Part shown: positions 16,891-25,371 of the stretch, piece after piece | How positions within the stretch are numbered: the first letter of the stretch is position 1 | Layout of the letters: each line of letters opens with the position of its first letter | Assembly: GCA_023411215.1 (NCBI GenBank) | Contig: JAEYOY010000030.1 | Coordinates: 25,947-89,946, forward strand | Source of the DNA: Bacillota bacterium | Lineage (GTDB): Bacteria; Bacillota; Clostridia; Lachnospirales; Lachnospiraceae | DNA: 64,000 nucleotides | Direction: 5' to 3' | Translations under genes and position numbers: made by a program | The notes under the pieces: model-generated | What the model was told of the DNA's origin: nothing | The model's input: the letters and a program-made list of their open reading frames with translations, nothing else | The model's database searches: none

Positions 16891-19800
16891 ATGAATAATG
16901 TAAAAAGAATTTATGTAGAAAAGAAACCCCAGTATGCTGTAAGAGCAATGGAATTACAGACTGAGCTTCGCAGCTATTTGGGAATGAACGGCATAGATGA
17001 AGTAAGGGTCTTAATTCGCTATGATATAGAGAATATTAGTGATGAGACCTATAAGAAAGCATTGGGTACGGTCTTTTCGGAGCCGCCTCTGGATCAGCTG
17101 TATGAGGAGAAGTTTGAGGCTAATGAAAAGGATCTCTTCTTTACCGTAGAGTATCTTCCCGGACAATTTGATCAGAGAGCGGATTCTGCAGAACAGTGTG
17201 TTAAGCTTCTCGATGAAAAGGAGGAGCCGGTTATTCGGTCCGCTACCACTTATATCCTGGGTGGTAATATCACCGAAGACGAGTTCGAACGTATTAAAAG
17301 CTATTGTATCAACCCGGTGGATTCCCGCGAGGCAGAAGAGACGAAGCCTAAGACTCTGGTGACTGAATTTGAGGAGCCAGAAGAGGTATTAATCCTAGAG
17401 AGATTTACCGAGCTTTCAGAAGAAGAATTGAAAGAACTTTATGAATCCTTGAATTTAGCTATGACAATTGAGGATTTTAAGCATATTCAGAATTATTTTA
17501 CGGCAGAAGAGAAACGTGACCCGGCTATGACAGAGATCAGGGTGCTGGATACCTATTGGTCAGATCACTGTCGCCATACCACCTTCTTAACGGAACTTAA
17601 GGATATACAGATAGAAGATGGTTATTATACACAGCCACTTAAGGCAGCTTATCAGAGCTATCTGAGCGAGAGGGAGAAACTATACGCCGGAAGAGATGAT
17701 AAATATGTCTCTCTGATGGATATTGCTTTGCTTGCCATGAAGAAGCTAAAGGCAGATGGAAAGCTGACGGATATGGAGGAATCAGATGAGATTAATGCCT
17801 GTTCCATTATCGTACCGGTGGTGATTGACGGTAAGACGGAGGAGTGGCTGGTGTTCTTTAAGAATGAGACTCATAACCATCCCACTGAGATAGAGCCCTT
17901 CGGTGGCGCAGCTACCTGTCTGGGAGGTGCAATCCGTGACCCTTTATCGGGAAGAGGCTATGTATATCAGGCTATGCGTGTTACCGGTGCGGCTGATCCA
18001 ACCATTTCGGTAAAAGATACCTTAAAGGGTAAACTGGCTCAAAGAAAGATCTGTACCGGTGCTGCCGCAGGTTACAGCTCCTATGGTAATCAGATCGGAC
18101 TTGCTACAGGTTTGGTTGATGAGGTATATCATCCGAACTATGTGGCTAAGAGATTGGAGATTGGTGCAGTAATGGGTGCGGCGCCAAGAAAGAATGTTAT
18201 CCGTGAGAATTCGGACCCCGGGGATGTAATCATTCTGATGGGAGGAAGAACCGGACGTGATGGTTGCGGAGGTGCAACCGGATCCTCCAAGAGCCATACA
18301 ACAGAATCAATTGCTACCTGCGGCGCTGAGGTTCAGAAAGGGAATGCACCTACCGAGCGTAAGCTTCAGAGACTGTTCCGCAGAGAAGAGGTAAGCTGTT
18401 TAATAAAGAAGTGTAATGATTTTGGTGCCGGTGGAGTATCCGTTGCAATCGGTGAGCTGGCAGCAGGACTTCGTATTGATCTTGATCAGGTTCCAAAGAA
18501 ATATGCTGGCTTAGACGGTACCGAATTGGCAATATCCGAATCCCAGGAGAGAATGGCAATTGTCGTAGATCCGAAGGATGTAGACAGAATGCTGAAGTTT
18601 GCAGAGGAGGAGAATCTGGAAGCAGTCGTCGTTGCGAGAGTTACCGAATCGCCAAGGCTGGTCATGAACTGGAGAGGGAAGGAGATTGTAAATATCTCCA
18701 GAGCCTTTCTGGATACCAACGGTGCTCACCAGGAGGCAAGTGCTTATGTAAGTGTGCCTTGCAGGGAAGATAGTTACCTGGAGAAGGGGTCGATAGATTT
18801 TAATAAGGATATAAAGGATATCTGGCTTGGCAACCTTTCATCGTTAAATGTCTGCTCCAAGAAGGGCTTAGTTGAGATGTTCGACAGCTCCATCGGTGCA
18901 GGAACCGTAACGATGCCTTATGGCGGCAAGTATCAGCTATCTCCAATTCAGACGATGACAGCGAAGCTTCCTGTACTTAATGGAAGCTGTGACACCGTAT
19001 CTATGATGAGCTATGGCTTTGACCCGTACCTGTCCAGCTGGTCACCGTTTCACGGTTCTGTCTATGCAGTTTTATCCTCTGTTGCTAAGATAGTGGCGGC
19101 AGGCGGTGATCATACAAAGATCCGTTTTACCTTCCAGGAGTTCTTCCGTAAGCTGGGAAATGACCCGAAAAGATGGGGAGAACCGCTGGTAGCATTGCTA
19201 GGTGCCTATGACGCACAAGTGAAGCTAGGGCTTCCTTCTATCGGTGGAAAGGATAGTATGTCAGGCAGCTTCAATAATATTGATGTTCCACCGACTCTGG
19301 TATCCTTTGCCGTTGATATTGCAACAACTGCTGATATCATTACTACAGAGCTAAAAAGACCGGGGAATGTGCTGGTGAAGTTCGGTATCAGGAAGGATGA
19401 GTACGAACTTCCGGATTATATACAGGTGACAGCGCTTTATGCCACACTTACCAAGCTGATGAGAGCCGGCAAAGTACTTTCTGCTTATGCTGTGGGTTAT
19501 GGCGGTATTGCGGAAGCAGTCAGTAAGATGGCCTTTGGAAATAAGCTGGGTGTAAAACTAGAAGATAGTCTTACCAAGAAAGAGCTGTTCCTTCCTGCTT
19601 ATGGAGATATACTTACAGAATTATCGGTTGATGATGTGAATACGCTAAGAGATTACGGTTTTATTGAGGGTGAATATAAAGTAATCGGAGCGATTACTGA
19701 GGACAGCGAATTCAGTCTGAATAATACGACGATTACGATGGAAGAAGCACTGTCTGCATGGACGAATACCTTAGAGAGGGTATATCCTACTAACTCCAAG

Positions 19801-20670
19801 GTAGAGGAGCAGCAGCTTAAGACAAAGCTGTATGATTCAAAAAAGATCTATGTATCTCAAAATAAGATAGCAAAACCGAAGGTCTTTATTCCGGTATTCC
19901 CTGGTACAAATTGTGAGTATGATTCACTACGGGCATTTGAACTAGCTGGAGCACAAGTGGAGACCATTGTATTCAAGAATTTGTCGGCGGATAACATTCG
20001 GGAATCTGTGGGGGCCTTTGCAGAGGGAATTCAGGGGGCGCAGATTCTGATGTTCCCCGGTGGCTTCTCTGCCGGGGATGAACCCGACGGTTCCGGCAAG
20101 TTTATAGCAACAGCCTTCCGGAACGAGAAGATTAAGGATGCCGTAAGTGATTTACTAAATGTGCGTGATGGATTAGTACTAGGTATCTGTAATGGTTTCC
20201 AGGCTCTCATTAAATTGGGCTTGGTACCTTACGGTGAGATTACGCCTTTGAGGGAGGATACTCCGACTCTGGCGATGAATCGCATCGGACGTCACATCTC
20301 TAAATCGGTATACACAAAAGTAGTTACCAACAAATCACCATGGTTAATGAGAGCTGAGCTTGGCGGAGTATATTCTATCCCGGCGTCCCACGGAGAAGGT
20401 AGATTCGTAGCAAGCGAGGAGTGGATAAAGAGATTGTTTGAGAATGGTCAGGTTGCCACTCAATACGTGGATTTAATGGGCAATCCGACGATGGAGGAAG
20501 ATTATAATCCCAATGGATCCTATTATGCAATCGAAGGTATCACTAGCCCGGACGGCAGGGTGCTTGGCAAGATGGCGCATTCAGAACGTCGCGGATCTGG
20601 AGTCGCAATTAATATTACAGGTAATCAGAATCAATTTATCTTTGAATCCGGTGTGTCATATTTTAAGTAG
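16891..20670 (+). CDS. purL: Phosphoribosylformylglycinamidine synthase, fused PurL-PurQ
   Basis: Fourth step of purine synthesis: FGAR plus glutamine and ATP to FGAM. About 1,259 aa, the size of the single-chain large form. It has an N-terminal PurS-like part, the PurL signature DTYWSDHCRHTTF, the ATP/formylglycinamidine domains (KNETHNHPTEIEPFGGAATCLGG and a second AIRS-like half) and a C-terminal glutaminase. The glutaminase shows FPGTNCEYD, the nucleophile Cys in GICNGFQALIKLG, and ASHGEGRF. The ATG at 16891 has GGAG six bases upstream and a sensible N-terminus; the in-frame start at 16843 lies in the leader. Monocistronic, ending at a strong terminator. Confidence 0.95.
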   Translation: MNNVKRIYVEKKPQYAVRAMELQTELRSYLGMNGIDEVRVLIRYDIENISDETYKKALGTVFSEPPLDQLYEEKFEANEKDLFFTVEYLPGQFDQRADSAEQCVKLLDEKEEPVIRSATTYILGGNITEDEFERIKSYCINPVDSREAEETKPKTLVTEFEEPEEVLILERFTELSEEELKELYESLNLAMTIEDFKHIQNYFTAEEKRDPAMTEIRVLDTYWSDHCRHTTFLTELKDIQIEDGYYTQPLKAAYQSYLSEREKLYAGRDDKYVSLMDIALLAMKKLKADGKLTDMEESDEINACSIIVPVVIDGKTEEWLVFFKNETHNHPTEIEPFGGAATCLGGAIRDPLSGRGYVYQAMRVTGAADPTISVKDTLKGKLAQRKICTGAAAGYSSYGNQIGLATGLVDEVYHPNYVAKRLEIGAVMGAAPRKNVIRENSDPGDVIILMGGRTGRDGCGGATGSSKSHTTESIATCGAEVQKGNAPTERKLQRLFRREEVSCLIKKCNDFGAGGVSVAIGELAAGLRIDLDQVPKKYAGLDGTELAISESQERMAIVVDPKDVDRMLKFAEEENLEAVVVARVTESPRLVMNWRGKEIVNISRAFLDTNGAHQEASAYVSVPCREDSYLEKGSIDFNKDIKDIWLGNLSSLNVCSKKGLVEMFDSSIGAGTVTMPYGGKYQLSPIQTMTAKLPVLNGSCDTVSMMSYGFDPYLSSWSPFHGSVYAVLSSVAKIVAAGGDHTKIRFTFQEFFRKLGNDPKRWGEPLVALLGAYDAQVKLGLPSIGGKDSMSGSFNNIDVPPTLVSFAVDIATTADIITTELKRPGNVLVKFGIRKDEYELPDYIQVTALYATLTKLMRAGKVLSAYAVGYGGIAEAVSKMAFGNKLGVKLEDSLTKKELFLPAYGDILTELSVDDVNTLRDYGFIEGEYKVIGAITEDSEFSLNNTTITMEEALSAWTNTLERVYPTNSKVEEQQLKTKLYDSKKIYVSQNKIAKPKVFIPVFPGTNCEYDSLRAFELAGAQVETIVFKNLSADNIRESVGAFAEGIQGAQILMFPGGFSAGDEPDGSGKFIATAFRNEKIKDAVSDLLNVRDGLVLGICNGFQALIKLGLVPYGEITPLREDTPTLAMNRIGRHISKSVYTKVVTNKSPWLMRAELGGVYSIPASHGEGRFVASEEWIKRLFENGQVATQYVDLMGNPTMEEDYNPNGSYYAIEGITSPDGRVLGKMAHSERRGSGVAINITGNQNQFIFESGVSYFK

Positions 20671-20750
20671 TATATCATTGTTTATGTCAGTAGCAGTAAT
20701 TAGATATCACCATCTAGTATCGTGCTAATTCTTCTCTTCATATTGTGATA

Positions 20751-20793
20751 TGAAAAGGGAGTTGAAAGTGGTAGGCTTTCAACTCCCTTTTCA
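20751..20793. terminator. Bidirectional terminator after purL
   Basis: Perfect 18-base stem (20751-20768 with 20776-20793) around a 7-base loop, with A and T runs at the two feet; it serves purL and the convergent ligase gene. Confidence 0.9.
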
Positions 20794-20830
20794 TGTGTGA
20801 GAATCAATGTGAGTAATACGAATACTCATA

Positions 20831-20856
20831 CGATACAAAGAGCATGCTTTCTATCG
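20831..20856. repeat. Degenerate copy of the GCGAAGC-core intergenic hairpin
   Basis: CGATACAAAG-AGCATG-CTTTCTATCG forms a 10-base hairpin with one mismatch. Its 3' arm CTTTCTAT and adjacent bases match the 45-base hairpin repeats at 30053, 40331 and 55357. Confidence 0.4.
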
Positions 20857-20875
20857 TTTGTAAATAGAGAACGTC

Positions 20876-21802
20876 CTATGAGTTAATCTGACAATCATAG
20901 GTACTTTTATCCTCACGGAAGCCTTTGAACACCGGTTGTCTAAGTGAACCTTTGTCATTGGGCATATATTGTACCACACAGACCAGTTCAGGCCTAAGCC
21001 ATATTGCATTCTCATTGCCGGGAGGTGTGATTTGGAAGGGAGATTGTTCTATGGTTTCCAGCTTTTTGAGATCACCGTACTTTACTCCGAAGGTAACATG
21101 TCCCTTATAGACTAGTTCAAAACCGCTATACTGTCCGAGAATAACACTTGTAATACCATTCTCCTTTAGGATATAACCGCATACCACAAAATCTTCATCC
21201 GCTAGGAATTTGAATTTAATCCATTCTTTGGTACGTTTATCAAGATAATATTTGCTGTTACTTTTCTTGGCTACGACACCCTCAAGCTCCTGTTGCTTAG
21301 CCAGATCGAAAAGTTCTATTCCTTTCTCCGGTATATATCTGCTAATTGCAAGCTTAGGGTCTTCGTTGACCGTCTCGGACAGATGAACTTTGCGCTCCAA
21401 TAGCGGAAGAGCCAGAAGCGATTTATCCATTCGATAAAGGATATCATAGGCAACAAAGCAAGCAGGGTAATTTTCGCTGGATAGCATAAGCTTGAATTTG
21501 TTGGAGGTTAACGTCCTTTTCTGAAGCTCGAAGAAATCAGGGACACCATTTCGAAGAATAACAAGTTCTCCGTCCAGAATACAGCGCTCCTTAGCAAAGT
21601 GATGGAGATTACTCAGTTCAGGAACCTTAGGCAATAAGCGATCATTCCGTTTATTGCGGAGCTCGGTTGTAGAATCAAGATATGCAATACAACGAATTCC
21701 ATCCAGCTTAAGCTCGTAGATCCAGTCAGGGTCATTGAATGGAGCCTTCATTTCGGAAATAAGCATTGGTTTAATATTCTTTTCTTCAAACAGATCCATC
21801 AT
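20876..21802 (-). CDS. ligD: ATP-dependent DNA ligase (LigD ligase-domain type)
   Basis: Seals double-strand breaks in bacterial non-homologous end joining together with Ku. 308 aa. The adenylation motif I is ELKLDGIRCIAYLD (the Lys in KLDG is adenylated). Motif III is DGELVIL, motif IV EGVVAKKSNSKYY and motif V WIKFKFL, followed by an OB-fold domain. It is only the ligase module: the polymerase/primase and phosphoesterase domains of full LigD are absent, as in many Firmicutes. The start overlaps the end of the Ku gene, so the two are translationally coupled. Confidence 0.9.
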   Translation of the reverse strand: MMDLFEEKNIKPMLISEMKAPFNDPDWIYELKLDGIRCIAYLDSTTELRNKRNDRLLPKVPELSNLHHFAKERCILDGELVILRNGVPDFFELQKRTLTSNKFKLMLSSENYPACFVAYDILYRMDKSLLALPLLERKVHLSETVNEDPKLAISRYIPEKGIELFDLAKQQELEGVVAKKSNSKYYLDKRTKEWIKFKFLADEDFVVCGYILKENGITSVILGQYSGFELVYKGHVTFGVKYGDLKKLETIEQSPFQITPPGNENAIWLRPELVCVVQYMPNDKGSLRQPVFKGFREDKSTYDCQINS

Positions 21803-22605
21803 GCCATACCACTCAGTTGTTGATTGGAGGTCTGATTACTTTGCCCGTTCTGGGACATGGCAAGAGACTTCTGCAGTGCCTCCATAAGATCGATGACGTT
21901 ATTTGGAACGCTGTTGTCAACCGCTACGATATCCTCCCCGTGTATCTTCTGAAGGATAGCATCTCGGAGGCGTTCCTGATATTCATCCTTGTACCCCGCA
22001 GCATCAAAAGGACCGGTCATGGAGTTGATCAAACTCTTTGCCATCGTTATCTCGGCATCGCTTATCTGGGGAGCTGCAATCTGCTTGGGTATCGCTACAA
22101 TTTCATCCTGATAGAAGAGTGTCTTCGCAATTATTCCCTCTATAGTCGGATATAATACGATCAGGTTCTCCTTTGTACCAATGACCGTTTTGGCCAGCGC
22201 AACCTTTTGTTCCTGCAACATTGACGAGCGGAGCAGTTCAAAGGCCTTCTCGGCCCCAGTCTCCGGAAGGGTATAATAATTTCGCTCATAATAGATTTGG
22301 TCGATTTCGGATAGGTTGACAAATTGTATGATATGAATGGTCTTATCTTTTTTTGTCTTTATCTTCTCCAGTTCCTCTTCGGTCATGATAACATACTTAT
22401 CTGGTTCATATTCATAACCTTTAATGATTTCTTCCGTATGAACCTCCTTGTTGCAGCTGGGGCAATATTTTTTATATTTCACTCGTTCTTTCGTATCTTT
22501 GCATAATTGATTGAATTTTACATCATTATCTCTGGTTGTGGTGTACAAACCCACCGGAATATATAGTAGTCCAAGGGAAATCGCTCCTTTATGAGATACG
22601 CCCAT
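21799..22605 (-). CDS. ku: Ku protein of bacterial end joining
   Basis: Homodimeric ring that binds DNA double-strand ends and recruits the ligase encoded next. 268 aa, with the bacterial Ku core starting SHKGAISLGLLYIPVGLYTTTRDNDVKFNQLC, a KYCPSCNKEV zinc-ribbon-like cysteine pair, and EEVTIxxGY-like features replaced by IIKGYEYEPDKYVIMTEEELEKI. The C-terminal tail is short. The ribosome site AAAGGTGG lies nine bases before the ATG. The pair is often expressed in spores of related bacteria; no sporulation promoter was proven here. Confidence 0.92.
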   Translation of the reverse strand: MGVSHKGAISLGLLYIPVGLYTTTRDNDVKFNQLCKDTKERVKYKKYCPSCNKEVHTEEIIKGYEYEPDKYVIMTEEELEKIKTKKDKTIHIIQFVNLSEIDQIYYERNYYTLPETGAEKAFELLRSSMLQEQKVALAKTVIGTKENLIVLYPTIEGIIAKTLFYQDEIVAIPKQIAAPQISDAEITMAKSLINSMTGPFDAAGYKDEYQERLRDAILQKIHGEDIVAVDNSVPNNVIDLMEALQKSLAMSQNGQSNQTSNQQLSGMA

Positions 22606-22734
22606 AATTTTATACCACCTTTCAATTTTTTATAGTATGTGGATAACCTACACCAAAAATTCTTACATATCCATCGAAAAAATGCAGTCAACCGGCATCA
22701 ATCTTAAACCGGAGGGTGGGTTTTTCTACAAAAA

Positions 22735-22766
22735 AGAACCCTCGAGCTAGAGCGAGGGTCCTTTAT
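22735..22766 (-). terminator. Terminator of the sigma-factor operon
   Basis: Seven-base perfect stem ACCCTCG/CGAGGGT (22738-22744 with 22753-22759), followed on the minus strand by a T run at about 22735-22730. It ends the operon that runs from 24.8 kb. Confidence 0.75.
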
Positions 22767-22789
22767 CAAATGTGGGAGTAGTTGGTTGC

Positions 22790-23095
22790 TTAATAGATTG
22801 TAATGTTGTTGTATGCAAGATTCATGCAATAGTCGATTACTGCCATTCCCATTGCAAAGAAGGATAGAACAAGGATCAAGCCAAAAGCAGTTTTGTCATA
22901 GATCAGTTTTTCTCCCTGCTGCTTGAAGTTTGCAATCAAGATCTCGCCGCCTAAGGAAATAAAAATGGTAGGCCAAAGCTTAAATATCAGATCATAGGTG
23001 ATACCTAAATTAAATATTCGAAGCAGAAATAATACACCGAAGATAATCAGCATACCACCTAAGGTAAAGGTGCCGACTCTGTGTGTCTTAGTCAT
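22790..23095 (-). CDS. Small membrane protein, LiaF/DUF5668-like, last gene of the sigma operon
   Basis: 101 aa with three or four hydrophobic segments: TFTLGGMLIIFGVLFLLRIF, DLIFKLWPTIFISLGGEILI and a C-terminal helix. The pattern (a short polar start, a glycine-rich helix, then a W-P-containing helix) resembles the membrane part of LiaI/LiaF-type envelope stress proteins (DUF5668). This is a resemblance by eye only. It overlaps the previous gene by one base (TAATG), so it is co-translated with it. A role in sensing or answering cell-envelope stress under the ECF sigma factor is inferred from the operon. Confidence 0.6.
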   Translation of the reverse strand: MTKTHRVGTFTLGGMLIIFGVLFLLRIFNLGITYDLIFKLWPTIFISLGGEILIANFKQQGEKLIYDKTAFGLILVLSFFAMGMAVIDYCMNLAYNNITIY

Positions 23096-23655
23096 TATAA
23101 TAAACCTCCTTTGTCTTCCAGAAAATTCTCCTTCTCAGCTGCATCCAGATCCTGTTTCTTGCCACGGATCAGATAGATACCAAAGGCGATGATGGCACAG
23201 GCTACGAATAACTGAGGTACTAAGCGTCCAAAGCGATATAGAACGCTGTACACTAAGTCAGGCACAACTTCATTGATAATATCGATAAAGTTATTCCATA
23301 AAATGCTGGCACCAATCACGATTAGTGCGATTGCTATAACGTTACGGTATTTTCCCTGGATGAGCTGTGCTTTCTCTTTGGCATACTCTGGAAGAAGAAT
23401 GAAATTATCTTCTATGGCATAGAACTCATCGTCCGGTGTAGAACGGAGATTGTGGGTGTCAAAGAAAGCAAAGAACCATATAATTGGCATAAAAAACATT
23501 AAGGGGCCAAGTCCTAACCAGGTGGATAGGAAGATGGTAAAGAAGAAATATGCCATTAGGCTACTACCGCGTTTCATAAATCCCATATACATCTGACCGG
23601 CGCCCGGTAGCAGAGAAAAACAAAAAGTTAAAAAACCACTCTTCTTTCTAATCAT
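23095..23655 (-). CDS. Membrane protein with TM2-like N-terminus in the sigma operon
   Basis: 186 aa. The N-terminus FLTFCFSLLPGAGQMYMGFMKRGSSLMAYFFF looks like the short-helix pair of TM2-type proteins, with the usual G-x-GQ-Y-G core. It is followed by another hydrophobic stretch, a polar segment (about 65-100) and two more helices (about 103-122 and 145-163). It starts eight bases inside the anti-sigma gene's end and ends by overlapping the next gene by one base. Function unknown; its place between the anti-sigma factor and a LiaF-like protein suggests an envelope-stress output. Confidence 0.6.
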   Translation of the reverse strand: MIRKKSGFLTFCFSLLPGAGQMYMGFMKRGSSLMAYFFFTIFLSTWLGLGPLMFFMPIIWFFAFFDTHNLRSTPDDEFYAIEDNFILLPEYAKEKAQLIQGKYRNVIAIALIVIGASILWNNFIDIINEVVPDLVYSVLYRFGRLVPQLFVACAIIAFGIYLIRGKKQDLDAAEKENFLEDKGGLL

Positions 23656-24142
23656 GATCAGTTACCTCCATTTTGATGATGTTATTGGAGAAGTCCAATA
23701 TATTCCTGCTAAAGTTATTCATATTATCCCTTATGGTATCTGTTAAGGAAACATTGACTTCTGCTTTGCTTATTTTAATATTTGTGAATCTCTCTGCATC
23801 AGAGAGATTAGTCTGGAAATTCATGCCGAGTATCAATAATGCGATTGCAGCAATCGCAGCAGTGCCAACCTTTAAGCTGTAGAGCAGGAGTTGTATCCGC
23901 TTCGAGGCTTCCCTCGATTTGATGGCTATCTGTATCTCGGGGCGTTTGGTTGCCTTTAATATATTTTCCTTCATATCCCTTGGTGCAGGGATGATATCCG
24001 CTGTCATAAAAGCCGCCAGTTGATCAGAACAATGATTACAGGAGCAAATATGTTCTAAAAAAGTTTGTTTTTCATCCATGGTCATGGTCTCTTGCTCGAA
24101 AGCGATTAACTCGTCTGTCGTCACATGTGGCTTATTGTTCAT
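23648..24142 (-). CDS. Zinc-finger anti-sigma factor (membrane-anchored)
   Basis: 164 aa. The N-terminal cytoplasmic part has the zf-HC2/ZAS motif HICSCNHCSDQ (His-x3-Cys-x2-Cys), which holds the ECF sigma factor. One transmembrane helix (about 91-108, VGTAAIAAIALLILGMNF) and an extracytoplasmic tail follow. It overlaps the sigma gene by 11 bases, the classic sigma/anti-sigma layout. Release of the sigma factor on an envelope signal is the family's known role; the signal here is unknown. Confidence 0.85.
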   Translation of the reverse strand: MNNKPHVTTDELIAFEQETMTMDEKQTFLEHICSCNHCSDQLAAFMTADIIPAPRDMKENILKATKRPEIQIAIKSREASKRIQLLLYSLKVGTAAIAAIALLILGMNFQTNLSDAERFTNIKISKAEVNVSLTDTIRDNMNNFSRNILDFSNNIIKMEVTDHD

Positions 24143-24650
24143 TAATAATTGCCCCCTTTCGATAGGTTTTCTGTAACATTGCCCGTGCCCGGTAGATCTG
24201 GGTCTGGACTGTCTTCAGATTCTTACCGGTCTTTTCTGCAATCTCGGCAGCAGAAAGCTCCCGGTAAAAATAATCAAATGCTATTTCTCGATATGGTGAT
24301 TTTAAGTTGTTACATCGTTCGGATAATTGCTTCTTTACCTCCAGCTCAAGGACATTCTCTTCGGGTGAAGGCTCCTTGTCTTTCTGAGCGAGGAAGTATT
24401 CATCCTCGGTAGGTATACTATGTCGCTCTGCCCGCTTTATGAAATCAAGGCATTTGTTAGTGGCAATACGGCAAAGCCAGGCTTTTTCATACTGTCTGTC
24501 GAAGGTTGGTAGATGCTTATAGGCGGAAAGAAAGGTTTCTTGGGCAAGATCCTCAGCTTCAAAATAATCTTTTACGATTTTGTAACAGATAGAGAATATT
24601 AAATTTTGATAGGTATCAATCAAATACTCATAATACTTCTCGGTACTAAT
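24132..24650 (-). CDS. ECF-family RNA polymerase sigma factor, probable non-standard start
   Basis: About 172 aa if started at ATT (24650). Region 2 is YQNLIFSICYKIVKDYFEAEDLAQETFLSAYKHL and region 4 is SPYREIAFDYFYRELSAAEIAEKTGKNLKTVQTQIYRARAML. The only standard-type in-frame start after the preceding stop is TTG at 24623, which lacks a ribosome site and removes the STEKYYEYL residues that align with the start of region 2. GGGAGG lies five to eight bases before in-frame ATA (24653) and ATT (24650), so one of these is likely used. A TATAAT on the minus strand at 24681-24676 may be its -10 box. Confidence 0.82.
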   Translation of the reverse strand: MSTEKYYEYLIDTYQNLIFSICYKIVKDYFEAEDLAQETFLSAYKHLPTFDRQYEKAWLCRIATNKCLDFIKRAERHSIPTEDEYFLAQKDKEPSPEENVLELEVKKQLSERCNNLKSPYREIAFDYFYRELSAAEIAEKTGKNLKTVQTQIYRARAMLQKTYRKGAIINEQ

Positions 24651-24725
24651 TATTTCCGCCTCCCTTCACCCTTCGATTATAATAACGAGTGTCGAACTGA
24701 AATGTCTTCAATTCTATAGATATTT

Positions 24726-24848
24726 TTATACCAATTTAGCCATTTGGCCTCTACCACCCTTACCAATGAAGGTTACCACTTGATTAAATAAGGTTAAGGA
24801 TAGAATAAATAAAATTGCGATGATAATAAACTTGAATACTTTCTTCAT
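24726..24848 (-). CDS. 40-residue membrane peptide upstream of the sigma gene
   Basis: A short open frame too small for routine calling. It has a perfect AGGAGG five bases before its ATG. The product begins MKKVFKFIIIAILFILSL: a Lys-rich start, a single hydrophobic helix of about 17 residues, then a polar, Gly- and Lys-rich tail (IGKGGRGQMAKLV). It is either a single-pass membrane peptide or a signal-peptide-like secreted peptide. It points in the same direction as the sigma operon, 75 bases ahead of it, so it could be an extra component or target of that envelope-stress system. No homologue recognised. Confidence 0.6.
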   Translation of the reverse strand: MKKVFKFIIIAILFILSLTLFNQVVTFIGKGGRGQMAKLV

Positions 24849-25371
24849 AAGTCCCTCCTACGATAGATTGCACGCCTCACGCACTTTCAATTGTCATGAA
24901 ATAGAATTCCATAGACGGCATTACTGATCACTACAAGTTTGGGTTGCCCATTTTGCCATTCAATTCATGAAAACGAGGGAGATGAAGAATTGTCTTCAAC
25001 ATTTTATAAAATCATTGTAACTAATCTGAATAGGGTCGATAATCCCATGGATTTCTTCGCTGATTTGGGTTGTTTACTTTTTAATGTTTCAAGCTGTATC
25101 ATAATACATTATCGTTCTACATACAATATGGAGTTTGATTGAAATCAATGAATAATCTGAAAAGGTTAATTATCCATTCTTGTCTGAAATACTACGGAAG
25201 AAAGTTGAATTATGCCGAAGAATGTGCTAGATTCAAGGAGGTATGAATGAGGATTTTAGTTTCAATGCTTGGTTAAGATATAAGGAATACCAAAGGAAGG
25301 GCCTGGATTTGGCTTATGCCGCGAGATTTATCCTTGAGAGTCAAAATAATTACACAAAAAGGAGATTAGAT
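24849..25371. other. Intergenic region between the sigma operon and the M42 peptidase
   Basis: This stretch holds a partial copy of the GCGAAGC-type hairpin repeat (24884-24900, GCACTTTCAATTGTCATGA). It also holds two overlapping small frames: 25148-25246 (32 codons, no ribosome site), which overlaps an ATG at 25243 by ATGA, and the 43-codon in-frame extension of the peptidase gene. None has strong support as a gene. Confidence 0.4.

Noticed and set aside
21799..22605. Ku-LigD pair as part of a phage or plasmid
   Set aside because: No integrase, phage or replication genes nearby; flanked by ordinary chromosomal genes and terminators.
24939..25142. 67-codon frame with an early CPFC motif, upstream of the M42 gene
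   Set aside because: No ribosome site, no recognisable domain beyond one Cys pair, and it overlaps AT-rich intergenic DNA.
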